A stretch of DNA of 64,000 nt, taken from positions 9,211,001 to 9,275,000 of the forward strand of contig JAWQUS010000020.1 of assembly GCA_036365455.1 (NCBI GenBank), in the 5' to 3' direction. Numbering within the stretch: position 1 is the first letter of the stretch; each line of letters begins with the position of its first letter. Positions 1-11,059 of the stretch are shown here, piece after piece. A model generated the notes under the pieces. The model searched no databases and was not told the origin of the DNA. It worked only from the letters and a program-made list of their open reading frames with translations. The DNA is from Macrosoma leucophasiata. Its lineage: Eukaryota > Arthropoda > Insecta > Lepidoptera > Hedylidae. The translations under genes were made by a program, and so were the position numbers.

Positions 1-60
1 ACGTAACTAGTGAATTGTCAGTGTTTGCATGTATATAAATGAATGAATAAATAAATTACG
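1..60 (+). repeat. tRNA-SINE family C fragment, cut by window edge
   Basis: The stretch resembles the downstream part of the family C SINE seen more fully at 1895-2070 and 39474-39806, sharing the order 'cgtaac', 'gtgtttgcatgtat', 'gaatgaat'. It is diverged and its left part lies outside the window. Confidence 0.45.
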
Positions 61-64
61 CTTA

Positions 65-111
65 CACTCATAGCACTATACCGATTTAACATCGGTATAG
101 TGATATGAGTG
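65..111. repeat. Fold-back palindrome, 21-bp arms, 5-nt loop
   Basis: Arms 65-85 and 91-111 are reverse complements with one mismatch around the loop 'ttaac'. The inner 12 bp (74-85 and 91-102) pair perfectly. It adjoins a family A SINE fragment but is not part of its consensus. Confidence 0.8.
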
Positions 112-117
112 AGGTGA

Positions 118-264
118 GCCACTCCTGAGGTCTTACCTCTTATGCCTTCGTGGTGAAAATTACAACACGATAGTGCTAAACACTACTATTTAGTAGCAAG
201 TACATTACATAATATGATGGTGTCTACGTCCGCAAACTCTGTCACTGCAGTTGTACCACCAGTC
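118..264 (-). repeat. SINE family A, partial copy
   Basis: This reads in reverse as the family A element: 'actcctgagg' near the middle, 'cacgatagtgctaaacacta', then the reversed head ending 'gtaccaccagt'. The 3' tail is missing. The reference copy is 28272-28579. Confidence 0.65.
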
Positions 265-744
265 TACTTCATGTACGTATTAGCATAATTATATACATAG
301 ATTCAATATAATTAATTACTCGGCTAGTTAAGTCAAACGATACCAATGCAAACAGGACCACACACGATCAAAGGGAGACAGGAATAAATGGGCATCTATA
401 AAAGTCTGTTTTCAGGAATAGCATTCGATTCCTGTTTTTCCCCCGTTGTGATAATAAATATATCAGCTGGCAACAATTCATTCGCTTTAACAAGCCAATT
501 CCTAGAACTTTTTGTTTTGGATATTAACCTAGTTTTAAAAAATTCTATACGTAATTTTATCGCAACATCAACCGAGATACAAATGGACCCTTTTATTTTA
601 TTAATTTTATAGCTTTTCATGATATACGCGGTTGTTGAAATGATTATGACTAGTGTATGAAATATTATAGTGTGTTATTCATAGCGTGGCACTAAACATT
701 CAGGAATGTATGTCACTTTTCATGTTTATTTAGAGCTATCAAAA
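265..744. other. Unassigned AT-rich DNA
   Basis: No coding signal, RNA or repeat was recognised. Short open frames on both strands between 388 and 620 overlap, lack protein-like composition and are treated as chance. Confidence 0.5.
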
Positions 745-784
745 CTAATATTATACTGGTTTACAATGCTCTTCTAATAGATTA

Positions 785-1204
785 GGATCCCACTGCAGAA
801 TCATTTCGTTCATCCAGATATACTGGAAACCTAATTTATACGCATATATATAATATAAAGAATATATATCCACTAGGTTGCCAATCAACATTTGGTTGCA
901 AGTATTTTTATACATTTTTTTTGCGGGAAGTTTTTTTTCACAAAAATTTGTGTATGGACTCTGAAAAATTACGGCTGACTTTGCGCACTTGGCCGCCCCT
1001 ACCTATATTTTTCTTATTACTTTGATATACGGGAGCCAAATTAAATCCCACGCAAATAAGAGTTGCTAGTTTAAAAAATATATATATTTGCGGTCAAATA
1101 TTGATTGGTAACCTATTGAATATATATTTTATAGATTATAAATAGGCATAAAAATTAGGTATGCAGCATATCTGGATGAACGAAATTATTCTGCGGTGGC
1201 ATCC
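785..1204. mobile_element. MITE with ~45-bp TIRs and TA target duplication
   Basis: The left end 'ggatcccactgcagaatc' and the reverse complement of the right end 'ggatgccaccgcagaata' match, and the match continues through 'atttcgttcatccagatat' on both sides. TA dinucleotides lie at 783-784 and 1205-1206, as expected for Tc1/mariner-type insertion. There is no transposase, and the 420-bp interior is AT-rich. The immediate flanks (about 747-778 and 1212-1245) also resemble each other in direct orientation, so this may sit inside an older duplication. Confidence 0.8.
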
Positions 1205-1385
1205 TAACCTATAATTTTATACTGCTCCACAATGTTCTTCCAGTTATTATTACAGGAAAATGTGACATTTTGACCCTGCTTCTTTTCACGTTATGATGTA
1301 ATTAGCTAAATTGCTGAATTAAGTAGCAAAATATGCAGTTTACATGGATGATATTGGATGCGTTGCTTATCTTCATGCCTAACAA

Positions 1386-1445
1386 AGGCATTAGGAGTGG
1401 CAATAGTGGCTTGCCTCTGTTCTAGTTATTACCTACAATACATTA
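1386..1445. repeat. Possible scrambled SINE family A fragment
   Basis: The text contains 'cattaggagtggcaat' in forward sense followed by 'gcctctgttctagttatta' in reverse sense of family A. It is too short and diverged for a firm call. Confidence 0.25.
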
Positions 1446-1636
1446 TCATTTAAAGCCGTATTATCGAACCGAGTTGCAGTGGATTTGAAAGCCACTCACT
1501 AAAGTGGCTATGTACTAATCCAAATGGCTATTTTATGTAACATGAAAATCATATTAGGATAAAAGACAATGTACTGGATAGTGGTTTTCAAATTGATATC
1601 AACAGAGTTACATTCACATAATATACACAATATGTC

Positions 1637-1740
1637 TTCTAACCGGTAGACGATTGTGCTGAACACTACCGTCTGATAGCCGATAGATAAGGAATAAGAA
1701 TGCAGTGGTTCCTAAATGCAGTGGTTCCTACCACCAGTAT
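1637..1740 (-). repeat. SINE family A, 5' fragment with 17-bp tandem duplication
   Basis: Reverse copy of the head, from 'aaccggtagacgattgtgctgaacactacc' (read in pieces) to 'ccaccagtat'. The motif 'atgcagtggttccta' occurs twice in tandem, an internal slip not seen in the other copies. Confidence 0.6.
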
Positions 1741-1894
1741 ACAGAATTAGATAAAAGACAAGTATATTTATTTTAAGTCTATCACCAAAAAATATATATT
1801 AGTTCATGTAGCCCTGCTGTTCCACACATTCTCATCTAAACCTTTCCCACACACACCACAAAAAGTATTGTGTATGTCCCAATCTCTAAAAAAA

Positions 1895-2070
1895 ATCATT
1901 TTGTACATCTTGATGTCAACAGGCTCGCCACCTGTTACATGGGCCAAAAAAACGTAACCGGCGAATCGTGAGTGTTTGCATATAGGTATGCTTGAATGCA
2001 TGCATTTACCTCTTCCTTCCCCTTCGGGGATAACAGGCGTGAAGTTACGTATTCTAATGTTGTCACTTAA
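1895..2070 (+). repeat. tRNA-SINE family C, 3' part
   Basis: It contains 'aggctcgccacctgttacat', 'cgtaaccggcgaatcgtgag' and the terminal 'ttcggggataacaggcgtga'. The same order occurs at 39650-39806. The tRNA head is absent. Confidence 0.7.
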
Positions 2071-2322
2071 GATCAATCGAAACAAGAAATCAAGGAACGT
2101 GATAAATAATTAAGCTCCTAAAGAATTAAACAGCTTGGACTCGAGTTGTCCAGTAGATAACGCGATAAATCTACAGGTAAGTAACGATGTGGATTCCCTT
2201 GTTATAAATTGAATGGACCATCGAGAATATATCCTTCAATCACGAAGAATTATATCCTTTAATCACGCGGATTGATATCCTTATTATTAGGTACCTATTA
2301 TTAAATGGAGTATTTTATTAGT

Positions 2323-2575
2323 TACTAGCTGCTGCCCGCAATGTCGTCCGCATCTGGGCTCTACTGCTCCTCCTCCCTATGTGATAGCACGATAATATAT
2401 AGCCTATGTGTTGACCCGACCTGTTAGTAATATTCATGCAAAATTTGAAGTAAATGTATACATGACACATGCAGTGAATCATGCAGTACTTTTTGAGTTG
2501 AGTCCGGACATACATACAGACAAACTGACAAAGAATCTAAAAACTATATTTGTGGCTTTGATATAGATTGTAGAT
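2323..2575 (-). mobile_element. Helitron-like nonautonomous fragment
   Basis: The left edge 'actagctgctgcccgc' is the reversed form of a CTAGT terminus preceded by a GC-rich stem-forming segment, as in nonautonomous Helitrons. Similar edges occur at 34303, 57467 and 59879. No Rep/helicase coding is present. The opposite terminus was not located, so the right boundary is approximate. Confidence 0.4.
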
Positions 2576-2767
2576 CACGCCCCAATTATTCTTTTAACAA
2601 ATATTCGGTACAGTTTTGACTATCTTTCGTCGTTCCATTAACTCCATTATCGTTCAAATAACGAAATTAAAAAAAAAAATAACGAGTACTACGGGTACTT
2701 TGGACGGGTTATTTATTATTAATTTGAAGGTTAAATCACATGTTTATTTATGTTTATTAAGTATATT

Positions 2768-2822
2768 TGTTACACATAGCCAACCCTAGCAAAGTGCACC
2801 ATCAGGGATCATTGCACACGGC
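2768..2822 (+). mobile_element. Start of an LTR, truncated
   Basis: The segment matches the first ~65 bp of the LTR at 3879, starting with TGTTACAC and including 'catagccaaccctagcaa' and 'cattgcacacggca'. It lacks a 7-8 bp piece. It runs straight into env-like coding sequence, so the rest of the LTR, gag and pol are gone. Confidence 0.7.
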
Positions 2823-3841
2823 ATATTAACCTAGTTTCCTTAATTAGTTTAGATGAGGTTAAGGATATGTTAAGCAAACTACAGATTTTGTATACTAATA
2901 ATGAAATCCTAAATATAGAAGTTAGGCATTTTTATGAAATAATAAAGTTAGGTTACTTTTATGTAGGTAAACAGGTAGTAATAGTTATTAAAGTACCCAT
3001 TGTCGTACCCTCCACTTATGATTTTTAAAAACTATCCCTTGTTCCAAATAAAAACCAAGAAACCCTAATTACACCCTCACCTTTTATAGCACTCTCTAGT
3101 TTAAATTATAGGTACATAGAGACAGAATGTCCAAAGATGAACATCCTATATCTCTGTGAGACGACACGCAGCCTCCAGATTCAGCACGAACCAGATTGTA
3201 TCCAGCATCTCATAGCTCACCAGGAACTCCAGTCCATCTGTAAGCTAACACCAGTAGTCCTCACCAGTGAAGCCCTGGAAGCCTTGGATGACAAGCACTA
3301 CACCCTGAGCTTTCCCGTACCAACCAAGGTGAAGATATACTGCAGTCAAGAACAATATCGGACCCTACAAGGCAGCTACTTGGCAGTTATCCCTCTTAAC
3401 TGTCACCTGAAAACACCCTCATTCACTATCGCCAACCCCAACGACCACATCAAAGGACATGTCGTAAAGATCATTGAGATGCCACTACGCAACGATACGT
3501 CGAAAGCCAAAAATTATTCGAAACTCATCCTCAACTCTCCGAGTTTGCAAAAGCTACACACTCTGAGCAACGATATAGCAATGCAATCGCCCATTCAACT
3601 AGATGACATCACCGACCCAGTCGTATACCACACCACTATACCGATGTACCTCGCACTAACCAGTACATGCGCACTCACCGCTACGCTACTCTACCGACGG
3701 TCATGCACCACTATTGTATCCAGAGACATCATGGAAACGTTCAGCAGCACCTCTGAAATAACATATGCAATCCCGGCACCCCGCAACATCAACCCCAGCC
3801 AGATAAGGGTTGACTCCGGATGCCTGCCAGCGACATCTTGA
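2823..3841 (+). pseudogene. env: Errantivirus-like envelope remnant (env), C-terminal part
   Basis: The frame resembles the C-terminal part of insect Ty3/gypsy errantivirus envelope proteins, related to baculovirus-type fusion proteins. That protein would sit in a membrane and mediate fusion. Visible features are paired cysteines in the ectodomain, a stretch 'YCSQEQYRTLQGSYLAVIPL' like the Cys-containing strand of gypsy Env, a hydrophobic probable membrane segment (about residues 170-187 counted from the ATG at 3137) and a short tail. The same frame continues upstream of 3137 to about 2823 but is broken by TAA at 3026-3028. The stop at 3839-3841 lies 37 bp before the LTR, the usual env position. 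The N-terminal half is missing. It is dead as it stands, and the family call is by recognition only. Confidence 0.7.
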
Positions 3842-3878
3842 ACAAGTCCTGCGACACTCGCTGTTCTTCGGGTGGAGG

Positions 3879-4232
3879 TGTTACACATAGCCAACCCTAG
3901 CAACCATCAACAAAGTGCACCATCAGCGACCATTGCACACGGCACTAATTCAGAACAGTAAACTGCATCATCAGCAATCATTGCACACGGCACCAATTTA
4001 CAGCACGAGGCGCGGACACAGCAGTGACCGTTCAACGAACTCCCCAGCTCAGCAATTACCCCTACTTGCTTACGATAACCGAGGTTTCCTTAACCGCCGA
4101 AAACGTGGATAAATCACTCTTGGGTACATACATCGACCAATTGTCATAATTTTTAGTTTTAGTGTAACTTAATTCTTGTATTTCATTTTAATCAATAAAA
4201 ACTTTGTTCTAAGTAAAATTTCCTCCGGTTGC
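3879..4232 (+). mobile_element. 3' LTR of errantivirus-like element
   Basis: It begins TGTTACAC right after a purine-rich run (gggtggagg, 3870-3878) that fits a polypurine tract. It contains a polyadenylation signal AATAAA at 4194-4199 and a T-rich stretch. The first part repeats at 2768-2822. The right end is uncertain because there is no complete second LTR to compare. Confidence 0.65.
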
Positions 4233-4389
4233 ACCCAACGTAATTTATTATGCGCATATTGTATCCTTATTATTATTATTTTAGTTTGTGTTTGAGTTGC
4301 GATACTCACTCAAATCAAATACTAACAAAATTGCAATGCAACTTTGTTGAAAAATCTCGTATAGTTCCTCCTGGTAACATACATTTTTT

Positions 4390-4930
4390 TCTTACCGTGC
4401 CCCACGAGCACCTCCGCGGATTTGCCCACTACACACCAGGCCACCCAAAGCAAGGGCGCTCTCGCGGAAATTCCACGCCCGACAGGAACCGGGGCATCCC
4501 GAAACGCCGACGTAAGGTCAACGGTTAGCTCCCGCGTGTCCCCCCGATACGCTAGCGAGTTAGACTCGGTCGGGCCTGCCAGTGGTGGCAGTGGCTACAT
4601 GACAGTGTCCTTTGCCAGTATAGGTTCGATTCCCGGAGATGGGGATTTGTGCCCGAGGTTGTGGGCTCGACTACGGTCTGGAGCACCGATCGCGACTGCG
4701 AGCATAGTCGTGGTGGACGCTCGCCTTTGTTGGTGTATCGACAGATGCTGAGGCCGCACTGGGACTCTACGAGACACCACTGCCATCTCGACAACGTCGG
4801 GAAAAAGATCGACTTTTCCATTATGAAATTGAAGCAGAAGAAGCCGAGGCAGGTGGGAATGCCCCGGAGCCTAATCAAAACGCGCGGGGACGCGCGCGAC
4901 GTTATCGACGGCGACATTTTTTTCATTAAA
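4390..4930. repeat. GC-rich island with tRNA-type box B, possible SINE or element UTR
   Basis: This ~500-bp block is much richer in G and C than its surroundings. 'ggttcgattcc' at 4624-4634 is a perfect RNA polymerase III box B, and 'agtggctacatga' about 35 bp upstream is a weak box A. Overlapping open frames occur on both strands but show no recognised domain. It may be a tRNA-derived SINE or the untranslated region of a LINE. Confidence 0.35.
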
Positions 4931-4959
4931 ACACACGATTACAATCATGCAAAACTGAA

Positions 4960-6540
4960 GAGAAATAGTAATTAAGGCACTAAACGACAACTAGTAAGAC
5001 TACTTACTTAAAACCACATCAAGAACTTTACTTTTATTTATTGTGCCTGTTTTTATTTTATTGTGAAACGAAATTCAATACAAAAGGTCACAAAAATACT
5101 CGTCAAACATTAGTATTATAAATAAAGTAGAGGAATAAAGAATGGAATTCCAATCCACTAAGCCCACGCAATCTTGCTCCTGTTTTGCTTTTTAAAGTTC
5201 TCTAGCCAAATGCCATTGCTATAATGTTACCACGAGCTTTCATCTCGATACATTTCAATATAGTATTGACAATAAAGTGATTATGAATCGGAATGGTACC
5301 ATGATTTATGGCCTCCATTGTTTTGCTTGATTGTTGCGCGTCAAATAAGGATTGGCTGTTTTGTGTGGCTCGGCAACGTTTTGTAATTGATTTATACAGT
5401 TATAAATTCTGATCAGAATCGGCAAACTCTACATTTTAGGGACGACTTTATATAAAACAGTTTTAATTTAATTGCAATCAGTTGTTTTGTTTGTTTTTAT
5501 AATGAGTATTTAAAGTTCTCTTTCTTGGTTTTGTTACAAATGTGGAATTAAAATACGATTAATTCCGATAGTAAATGTATTGTGTACCTTAATTATCTTC
5601 ATTGAAAATAGATAGGTACATTACAGTCCAAAAATGTACAAGTGGTTGTATTACACCGTATCATAGATACTTTGTTACTCTTGAAGTACTCTTCATATTT
5701 GAGAAATTGTCGGGTAGATTACGTCTATTTTCTTATTTATTTACTAGATTCACCATTACGAAAATAAACACGATGTTTTGTAGTGTAGAACCTATCTACC
5801 ACAAGATAAAGCTATTTGATTATTTTTAATATTTTTTTTAATAAGACCTCTTTTGTTCTCCAACTTAGGTAATAGAAACTTAAGTTTTCATACAAGGTAA
5901 TAAATTAAATGGATTGACGATATAGGTTCCCTTTGTTAAAATTTATGTTTTAATTTCTTTGTAACAATTACCTACTCACATAATATATTTATTTATAAAA
6001 TGTCACTATGTACAAAAGTTTTTTCTAGTATTTCAATATTTCATTTTTTCTAAGATTCATCGAATGACTATAAAAAATAGATAAACTTACGCTCAGTTGT
6101 AATATTACTTAAAAATTACCTGCATTTTCTCTCCTAATATCGGTTTCATTATTATTTTACGCCTGAGCAACGGCAACGTTCGCGTTTAATTAGTACTAAA
6201 ATTGACTAATTTAACATGAACGCTGCCCACGAGTTAAACTTTTAATCTTTTTCTACTGCTTGCGCTTTATTAAAATAGCATTCCTGTGCAGCGACGTTTG
6301 TTGCTTGTATATTGACATTTGTTTTCTTTATTTGCTATTTTTATGCTTGTTGTGAATCAAGCATTGACTTTGATATTATGCCTTTTGATGTTATCTTTTA
6401 GTGGTTCAGTGAAATAAACGGTAGTTGGTATATTATCTTTTAAATCATAAGAGTTTCTTTTATATCAAAACAAAATCTTCGAAAATGATAACATATCTGA
6501 ACTTTTCCCTAATCTATTTGCGTCTAAATGGTTGTGTTTT
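4960..6540. other. Unassigned AT-rich DNA
   Basis: No gene, RNA or repeat was recognised in this 1.6 kb. The open frame at 5602-5829 has no protein-like features. Confidence 0.5.
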
Positions 6541-6546
6541 CTTCTA

Positions 6547-6665
6547 TCGTGTTCCCGTCAGGTGGTATGAGTATTTTAAGGTTCTCAAAGTATTTTAAAG
6601 GTGTTAATGTATGGCCCTGTAATTAAGATAACAACTTAAGGATCAGAAGTCGCAACGCATCTTTA
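6547..6665 (+). repeat. SINE family A, middle fragment with internal insertion
   Basis: It contains 'tcgtgttccc', 'gtcaggtggta', 'aatgtatggccctgtaat' and 'cgcaacgcatct' in the family A order. About 35 bp of AT-rich sequence separates the first two motifs from the third. Confidence 0.5.
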
Positions 6666-6689
6666 TTGCATTACCTATCTGTGATACCA

Positions 6690-7440
6690 TTAATATGGTA
6701 TTCGTTAGTAATGTGCATGTCTGTCAGTACCTTGCCTTAAATAAGATATTAAAAAAAAAGAAAATATATTATTATATAAAATTGTTTTTAAAGCATGTTG
6801 GACATGTAACGCAATTATGATGCTCCAAGCTAAATACCAATTACAGATGCTTATTATCAATTGTATGATACTGTAATTATAATAATATACTTATATAGAA
6901 TTACCTTCTTTAAGACTGAGACTTTTATGTTTCGCTATGGATAGTTTACGAGTTTGTTACTTTTATCACAAAAGTAAACATGAGATCTGAATCTTCAATC
7001 AAAATAAACACAGGCCACGTAAATAAAAAAGTAAACTGTGCTTTTAAAGGCAAAGGCTGAGTCTACACACGACAACTATAAATTACAACTTGTCAAGAAC
7101 TCACCACAGTTGACTTTTATCTGTGTGTCCAGTCGAGAAACGTTGGTATCGCGAGGCGACAGGAAATAAGGGCCGGTGTCTCCACCCCCGGCCACGTTGA
7201 GATTAATTCACTGAATAAATAAAAGTCAGCGGATTAGGCCAAAGTCGTTTCCTCCCTCTTAAGCTGACCTCGCGTGCTTTGTGGAAAAATGCCCTCCACG
7301 TAAATAAAATAGGGACGACAACGAATCAAAGTGAGACTGCTGTAGGAAGTTTCATTGAATAATTATGAGAGATAGGCTCGAGTATACCCAATTAGTGATT
7401 TGGCTGTTAGTTAAGGATTGTGTATATTATAAGGTATATT
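6690..7440. other. Unassigned DNA
   Basis: Nothing recognised. A short GC-rich patch near 7140-7195 is the only compositional change. Confidence 0.5.
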
Positions 7441-7454
7441 GCTATATTACGTAT

Positions 7455-7600
7455 ATGTATTCACGTGAAGTTCTTAACGGGGTAGGCAGTTAGTGTGAAT
7501 CTTGGCGCTCCATATCCCAGTCTTTACACACTTCCCGCGCTTCTTCTACACTCATCATACACTTCATACATTCATACTGATTCCTAAGACTTTTGACCCA
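7455..7600 (-). repeat. RTE-like LINE 3' end (family E)
   Basis: The reverse strand reads close to 'AREVCKDWDM' followed by 'ctgcctaccccgtta' and the terminal 'gaacttcacgtgaatac'. The same end is clearer at 45440-45535 (minus) and 60985-61150 (plus), where the frame reads 'DRDIWRSTLSAYPVR' or 'GWDIWRSTLSAYPVR'. Only the last codons and short 3' UTR remain. Confidence 0.5.
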
Positions 7601-7701
7601 CCCTCAGATAGTACTTAACTTATATGTGTATTATAGATAATTAGAATTCATTAACTGCCTCAATAGTCCAGTGAAAGTACAGATTAAAAAAAATATGTCC
7701 A

Positions 7702-7736
7702 CTTTTGTTACTGAGTACTACACTCAGTAACAAAAG
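7702..7736. repeat. Perfect fold-back, 15-bp arms, 5-nt loop
   Basis: 'cttttgttactgagt' (7702-7716) and its exact reverse complement (7722-7736) surround 'actac'. Confidence 0.85.
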
Positions 7737-8039
7737 AGTACATCATTTTTTTATATAAGAATAATTTACCCTTGATACCTATAGCTATTATGTGCGCCAT
7801 AGCTATGATCAATGATTTTTGTTCTGGCAGCTGATAGTCGCCGGTACATTACCGCAAATAGCATGATTACAGCATAAAATGGGTTCCATAGGACATTTAA
7901 ACATCGCATAGTTTTTATGGTGCTCGTATGAGATAGATGAAAAAATAAAAAAGTAACGAAGACGATTAAGAATAGTGAATAAAGAAGTCAAATAAAAAAA
8001 ATAGTAATAATTATTTATGTCAATTCCATTACATTCTTG

Positions 8040-8240
8040 AAATATGCCAAAAGGCTATCACTGTACAGGACTTGGAAGCGAAGCCATGCGGCGGTGTACG
8101 TAAACTTTCTTTTGCGGATAGCGGACGAGTCGGAACACCACGGGGTTTTAGTGGGTACGAGTCTCACACTACCAGCCGTCTGTTCTCCTAGACGGAGGGT
8201 GCCCTTGAGGGTTTCTCCCCGTAAAAATATTGTATAAGTT
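8040..8240 (+). repeat. Unclassified GC-rich interspersed repeat
   Basis: 'ggggttttagtgggtacgag' followed by 'ctcacactaccagccgtctg' resembles a repeat common in moth genomes, though I cannot name it. It is open in more than one frame but has no domain. It abuts the Penelope tail that starts at 8246. Confidence 0.35.
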
Positions 8241-8245
8241 TTGTA

Positions 8246-8512
8246 TGAAGACCTCAAGATACCATAAGTAATTATTGTGTTAATCCTGAACGCTACGCAA
8301 GGCGTTTACGAAATCGATGGAGGTAGCTACATATAATTTTTCAAACTTCTGTCAGACAAATGTCACCTCAGTCTGCCCGGGACCACGAAAGCTGAAAAGC
8401 GACCGAAACGTCGGGTTGATTTTAAAAATCATTTTAGTTTAATATACGCGAGATAAATCCGTAAAAATAGTTTTATTTCAATGAGTGTAGCTCGCGAAAA
8501 CCTAAGAACATA
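8246..8512 (+). mobile_element. Penelope-like element, 3' terminal fragment
   Basis: Nearly identical to the end of the Penelope element at 36198-36427, from 'gacctcaagatacca' through 'gaccgaaacgtcgggttgat' to 'atacgcgagataaatccgta'. It also has the complete terminus 'gtgtagctcgcgaaaaccta' that the other copy shows only inverted at its left end. No coding sequence is retained. Confidence 0.8.
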
Positions 8513-9780
8513 ACTCATTTATTAGTTAAGCTTCTGTACAGTTGTCATATAATTAAACACATTACAGAAAATTTTTCAGAAACAACTGATTTAAGGAGTA
8601 CGTCTGACTTAAACTTGTTGATAGTAAATATTTTGCAACACAACTCGAGCTCGAATAAATTGATTAAGCACTTACATTTGACCTTTAAAAGCCTAATGGA
8701 AGCCTTAAAAAGTTTGCTATTACGGGCTAATTATTTAAGGAAAGTTTTTATGTAGCTACAGTTGATCAGTTACACACTCGCGTCGTGCGAAACAGATAGA
8801 ATAGAATAGAAAAGATAAGTTTTTTTTCATTTGGAATAGATCTGTACATATACTTTCAAAACGTCAAGAAATCATTAAATACCTAGAGTGAATAACCATT
8901 ACATACCGTAAAAGCAAAAACATATATTAATAGTGTCGTGATTCTATTAATTTTATCATAAATAATATGTACTACTGGCAATACAGTATAGTCTATTGTA
9001 ATATAATTTGTACTCTAGCAACACAGTATTGGTGCTCGGGATTGGATAGTTCTTTTCATTGGCTATCTATTTACCCAATTAAATATACAGAGACAAAATG
9101 GGGGGAAATGAACAGATTTGTGGAGGCACGAGCAGCCAAGGGCCATTACGAAATATACGATCGAATAAACAAGTTCTGCTAAGTAACTGTAATAGTGTTG
9201 TTAAAGTAATAATATACCAAGAGATTATAATTACCAAAGTAAACGATATTATACGAATATATTCTAATCAGTGACATCTGCAATTTTATTTATGAAAATA
9301 GTAAATTTAAAATGAGAATTTAAATTACTTAGTTTAAACATAATAATCACAAAATTTTTCAATTCCCTCAGTGATAAATGAAGAAAAAGAAAAACTTATT
9401 CGTCAAGATCAAAGTTATTCACTTAGCAGAGTTCCAAGTGCAGTCACTACTGAGAAGAACTCCGCTACCCAACAAACTCAGTAAGAGCTTTTTTTAATGA
9501 AAGCTTAAATCTAGTACAGATTATCCTTAAAAATCAAATAATGTGAACGTCCATAGCATAGATGCAAATAAACTGCTATCTACTAAATGAGATGTAGCTC
9601 CTGCAAACTAGAACAGACCAGTCCCCACCAACAGCACCCGTTCACGAGTATGACGCATGTGACAGCCATTGCTCACCTCGATAGAAATAGATACACCTAC
9701 ATAAGCCAAAAATTGCATACCTACTTATCACGCTACTTATCACTAGTGAGTAAAATGAAATGTTAGCAGATAACGGTTGC
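8513..9780. other. Unassigned AT-rich DNA
   Basis: No repeat or coding signal recognised. The open frame at 8967-9182 lacks recognisable features. Confidence 0.45.
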
Positions 9781-9787
9781 TAGTGTC

Positions 9788-9890
9788 CGGGTGGTGATAA
9801 TCGAAGATATCACCACTCGACAGACAATTTAAGGTAGTATAGTGGTGACATCTTCGATTGTCACCATTGTACTACCTTGTCTGTCGCTAG
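9788..9890. repeat. Compound inverted repeat (order X, Y, X', Y')
   Basis: X (about 9791-9816) is itself near-palindromic, 'gtggtgat' to 'atcaccac'. Y (9817-9841) follows. Then come the reverse complement of X (9842-9867) and a shortened reverse complement of Y (9868-9888). The order is not a simple nested hairpin. Confidence 0.65.
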
Positions 9891-9929
9891 TAGAGTATCA
9901 AAATGCACACTGCGCTTGGTTTATTACGC

Positions 9930-10225
9930 TCTGTCAATCTATAATGACATACTGCATAACAGTATGGGGTGGAGCAGTCAAGTCATTATTGTTGCCCCTT
10001 TAACGTGCACAAAGGACAATACTAAAGATTATGTATTTTAAATGTTTCAGATTCCCCACAGATCAATTTTTTTCTGAATGTCAAATGTTGACCATAAGGC
10101 AACTCTTTGTGCTCGAGACAATTTGCAGAAAACATGCCTGTCTAGTATATGACCCTAATATATTAGTCGCTATATATTAGACCCTAATATATTAGGGGGT
10201 CTTGCTGCACAGCATCATACCGTCA
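9930..10225 (+). pseudogene. LINE reverse transcriptase C-terminal fragment
   Basis: The plus frame reads 'QSIMTYCITVWGG' followed after one in-frame TAA (near 10000) by 'RAQRTILKIMYFK' and 'LTIRQLFVLETICRKHAC'. This is the thumb and C-terminal region of CR1/Jockey-group LINE polymerases. The minus-strand LINE at 47776-50175 has the related 'VQSVISYCITSWG' and 'SVRKLFILQTILKKHKE'. Catalytic RT motifs are absent, so this is a 5'-truncated, stop-containing remnant. The following DNA is AT-rich and ends in a CA repeat. Confidence 0.7.
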
Positions 10226-10432
10226 TAGGATGCCATCTTTATAATCTAGCTAATGAATACTGTAACATTTATCCTTTGTCAAGATATCAATGCAAGAAAC
10301 AAGTAAAAAAATGCCTCATGACCAAATCTTATAGTGATACTGAAAATCTGCTAAAACTTTCAGTACTTTAGGTAAATGTTCAATTAACTCTCTACTCTAT
10401 CTCTTATTTCCACCCCTTGCATTCTATCTCAT

Positions 10433-10459
10433 CACACACACACACACACACACACACAC
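10433..10459. repeat. (CA)n microsatellite
   Basis: An uninterrupted run of about 13-14 CA units. Confidence 0.95.
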
Positions 10460-10559
10460 CAGTTGATGATTTCTAATTTCATATAATATTAGTGTATATT
10501 CATGTAATCTCTACCTGCTCTGTTTATTTCTATTACTCTGTTTAGTTACTACTACCTAT

Positions 10560-11050
10560 GTAAAATTGTCCCAAATAAAATACACCGACACGGAACAGTA
10601 GAATATTGAATTAAGTAAAGTTTGAGAGCCCTGGTACGCATAACACAAGTTAAATCTGAGAACTGATAACCAAAGTATGGTTATCAGGTGTTCAACATTA
10701 ACTTTGTACAAAAAATGTCTTGCTGTAACCACTTGTGTAAACTTGTGTATCGTTTACGTTAGACTAAACTATTACTATCAGAGTCGGAACTCGAGAGCGT
10801 AGGTACCACTGCATAATCATAATCCTCAGACCAAAATAAAAGAACTAATATGGCATACTGAAATACCTCTATGAGAATCAATTAAAGTCAAATATTATTT
10901 TTGCTCCAAATTGATGATGCATAAATACAATCCGTAAAAATATTAGAGTACCAGAGCTATGATATGGATATAACCTGTGTAGACTATCGGACTGGTGGCC
11001 GCCCGGCACTGCCCGGTACATTACCGCAGATTGCATTAAAGCCTAGTATG
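10560..11050. other. Unassigned DNA before the LINE
   Basis: No gene seen. 'ccggtacattaccgca' at about 11013-11028 also occurs near 7840-7856, suggesting a short shared repeat of unknown type. Confidence 0.4.
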
Positions 11051-11059
11051 GATATTGGA

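Noticed and set aside
4422..4975. Several open frames in the GC-rich block
   Set aside because: Frames on both strands overlap without a recognised domain, and a Pol III box B within them suggests a repeat.
10433..10459. CRISPR-like regular repeat
   Set aside because: It is a plain CA microsatellite; no spacer-repeat structure or bacterial gene is present anywhere in the window.
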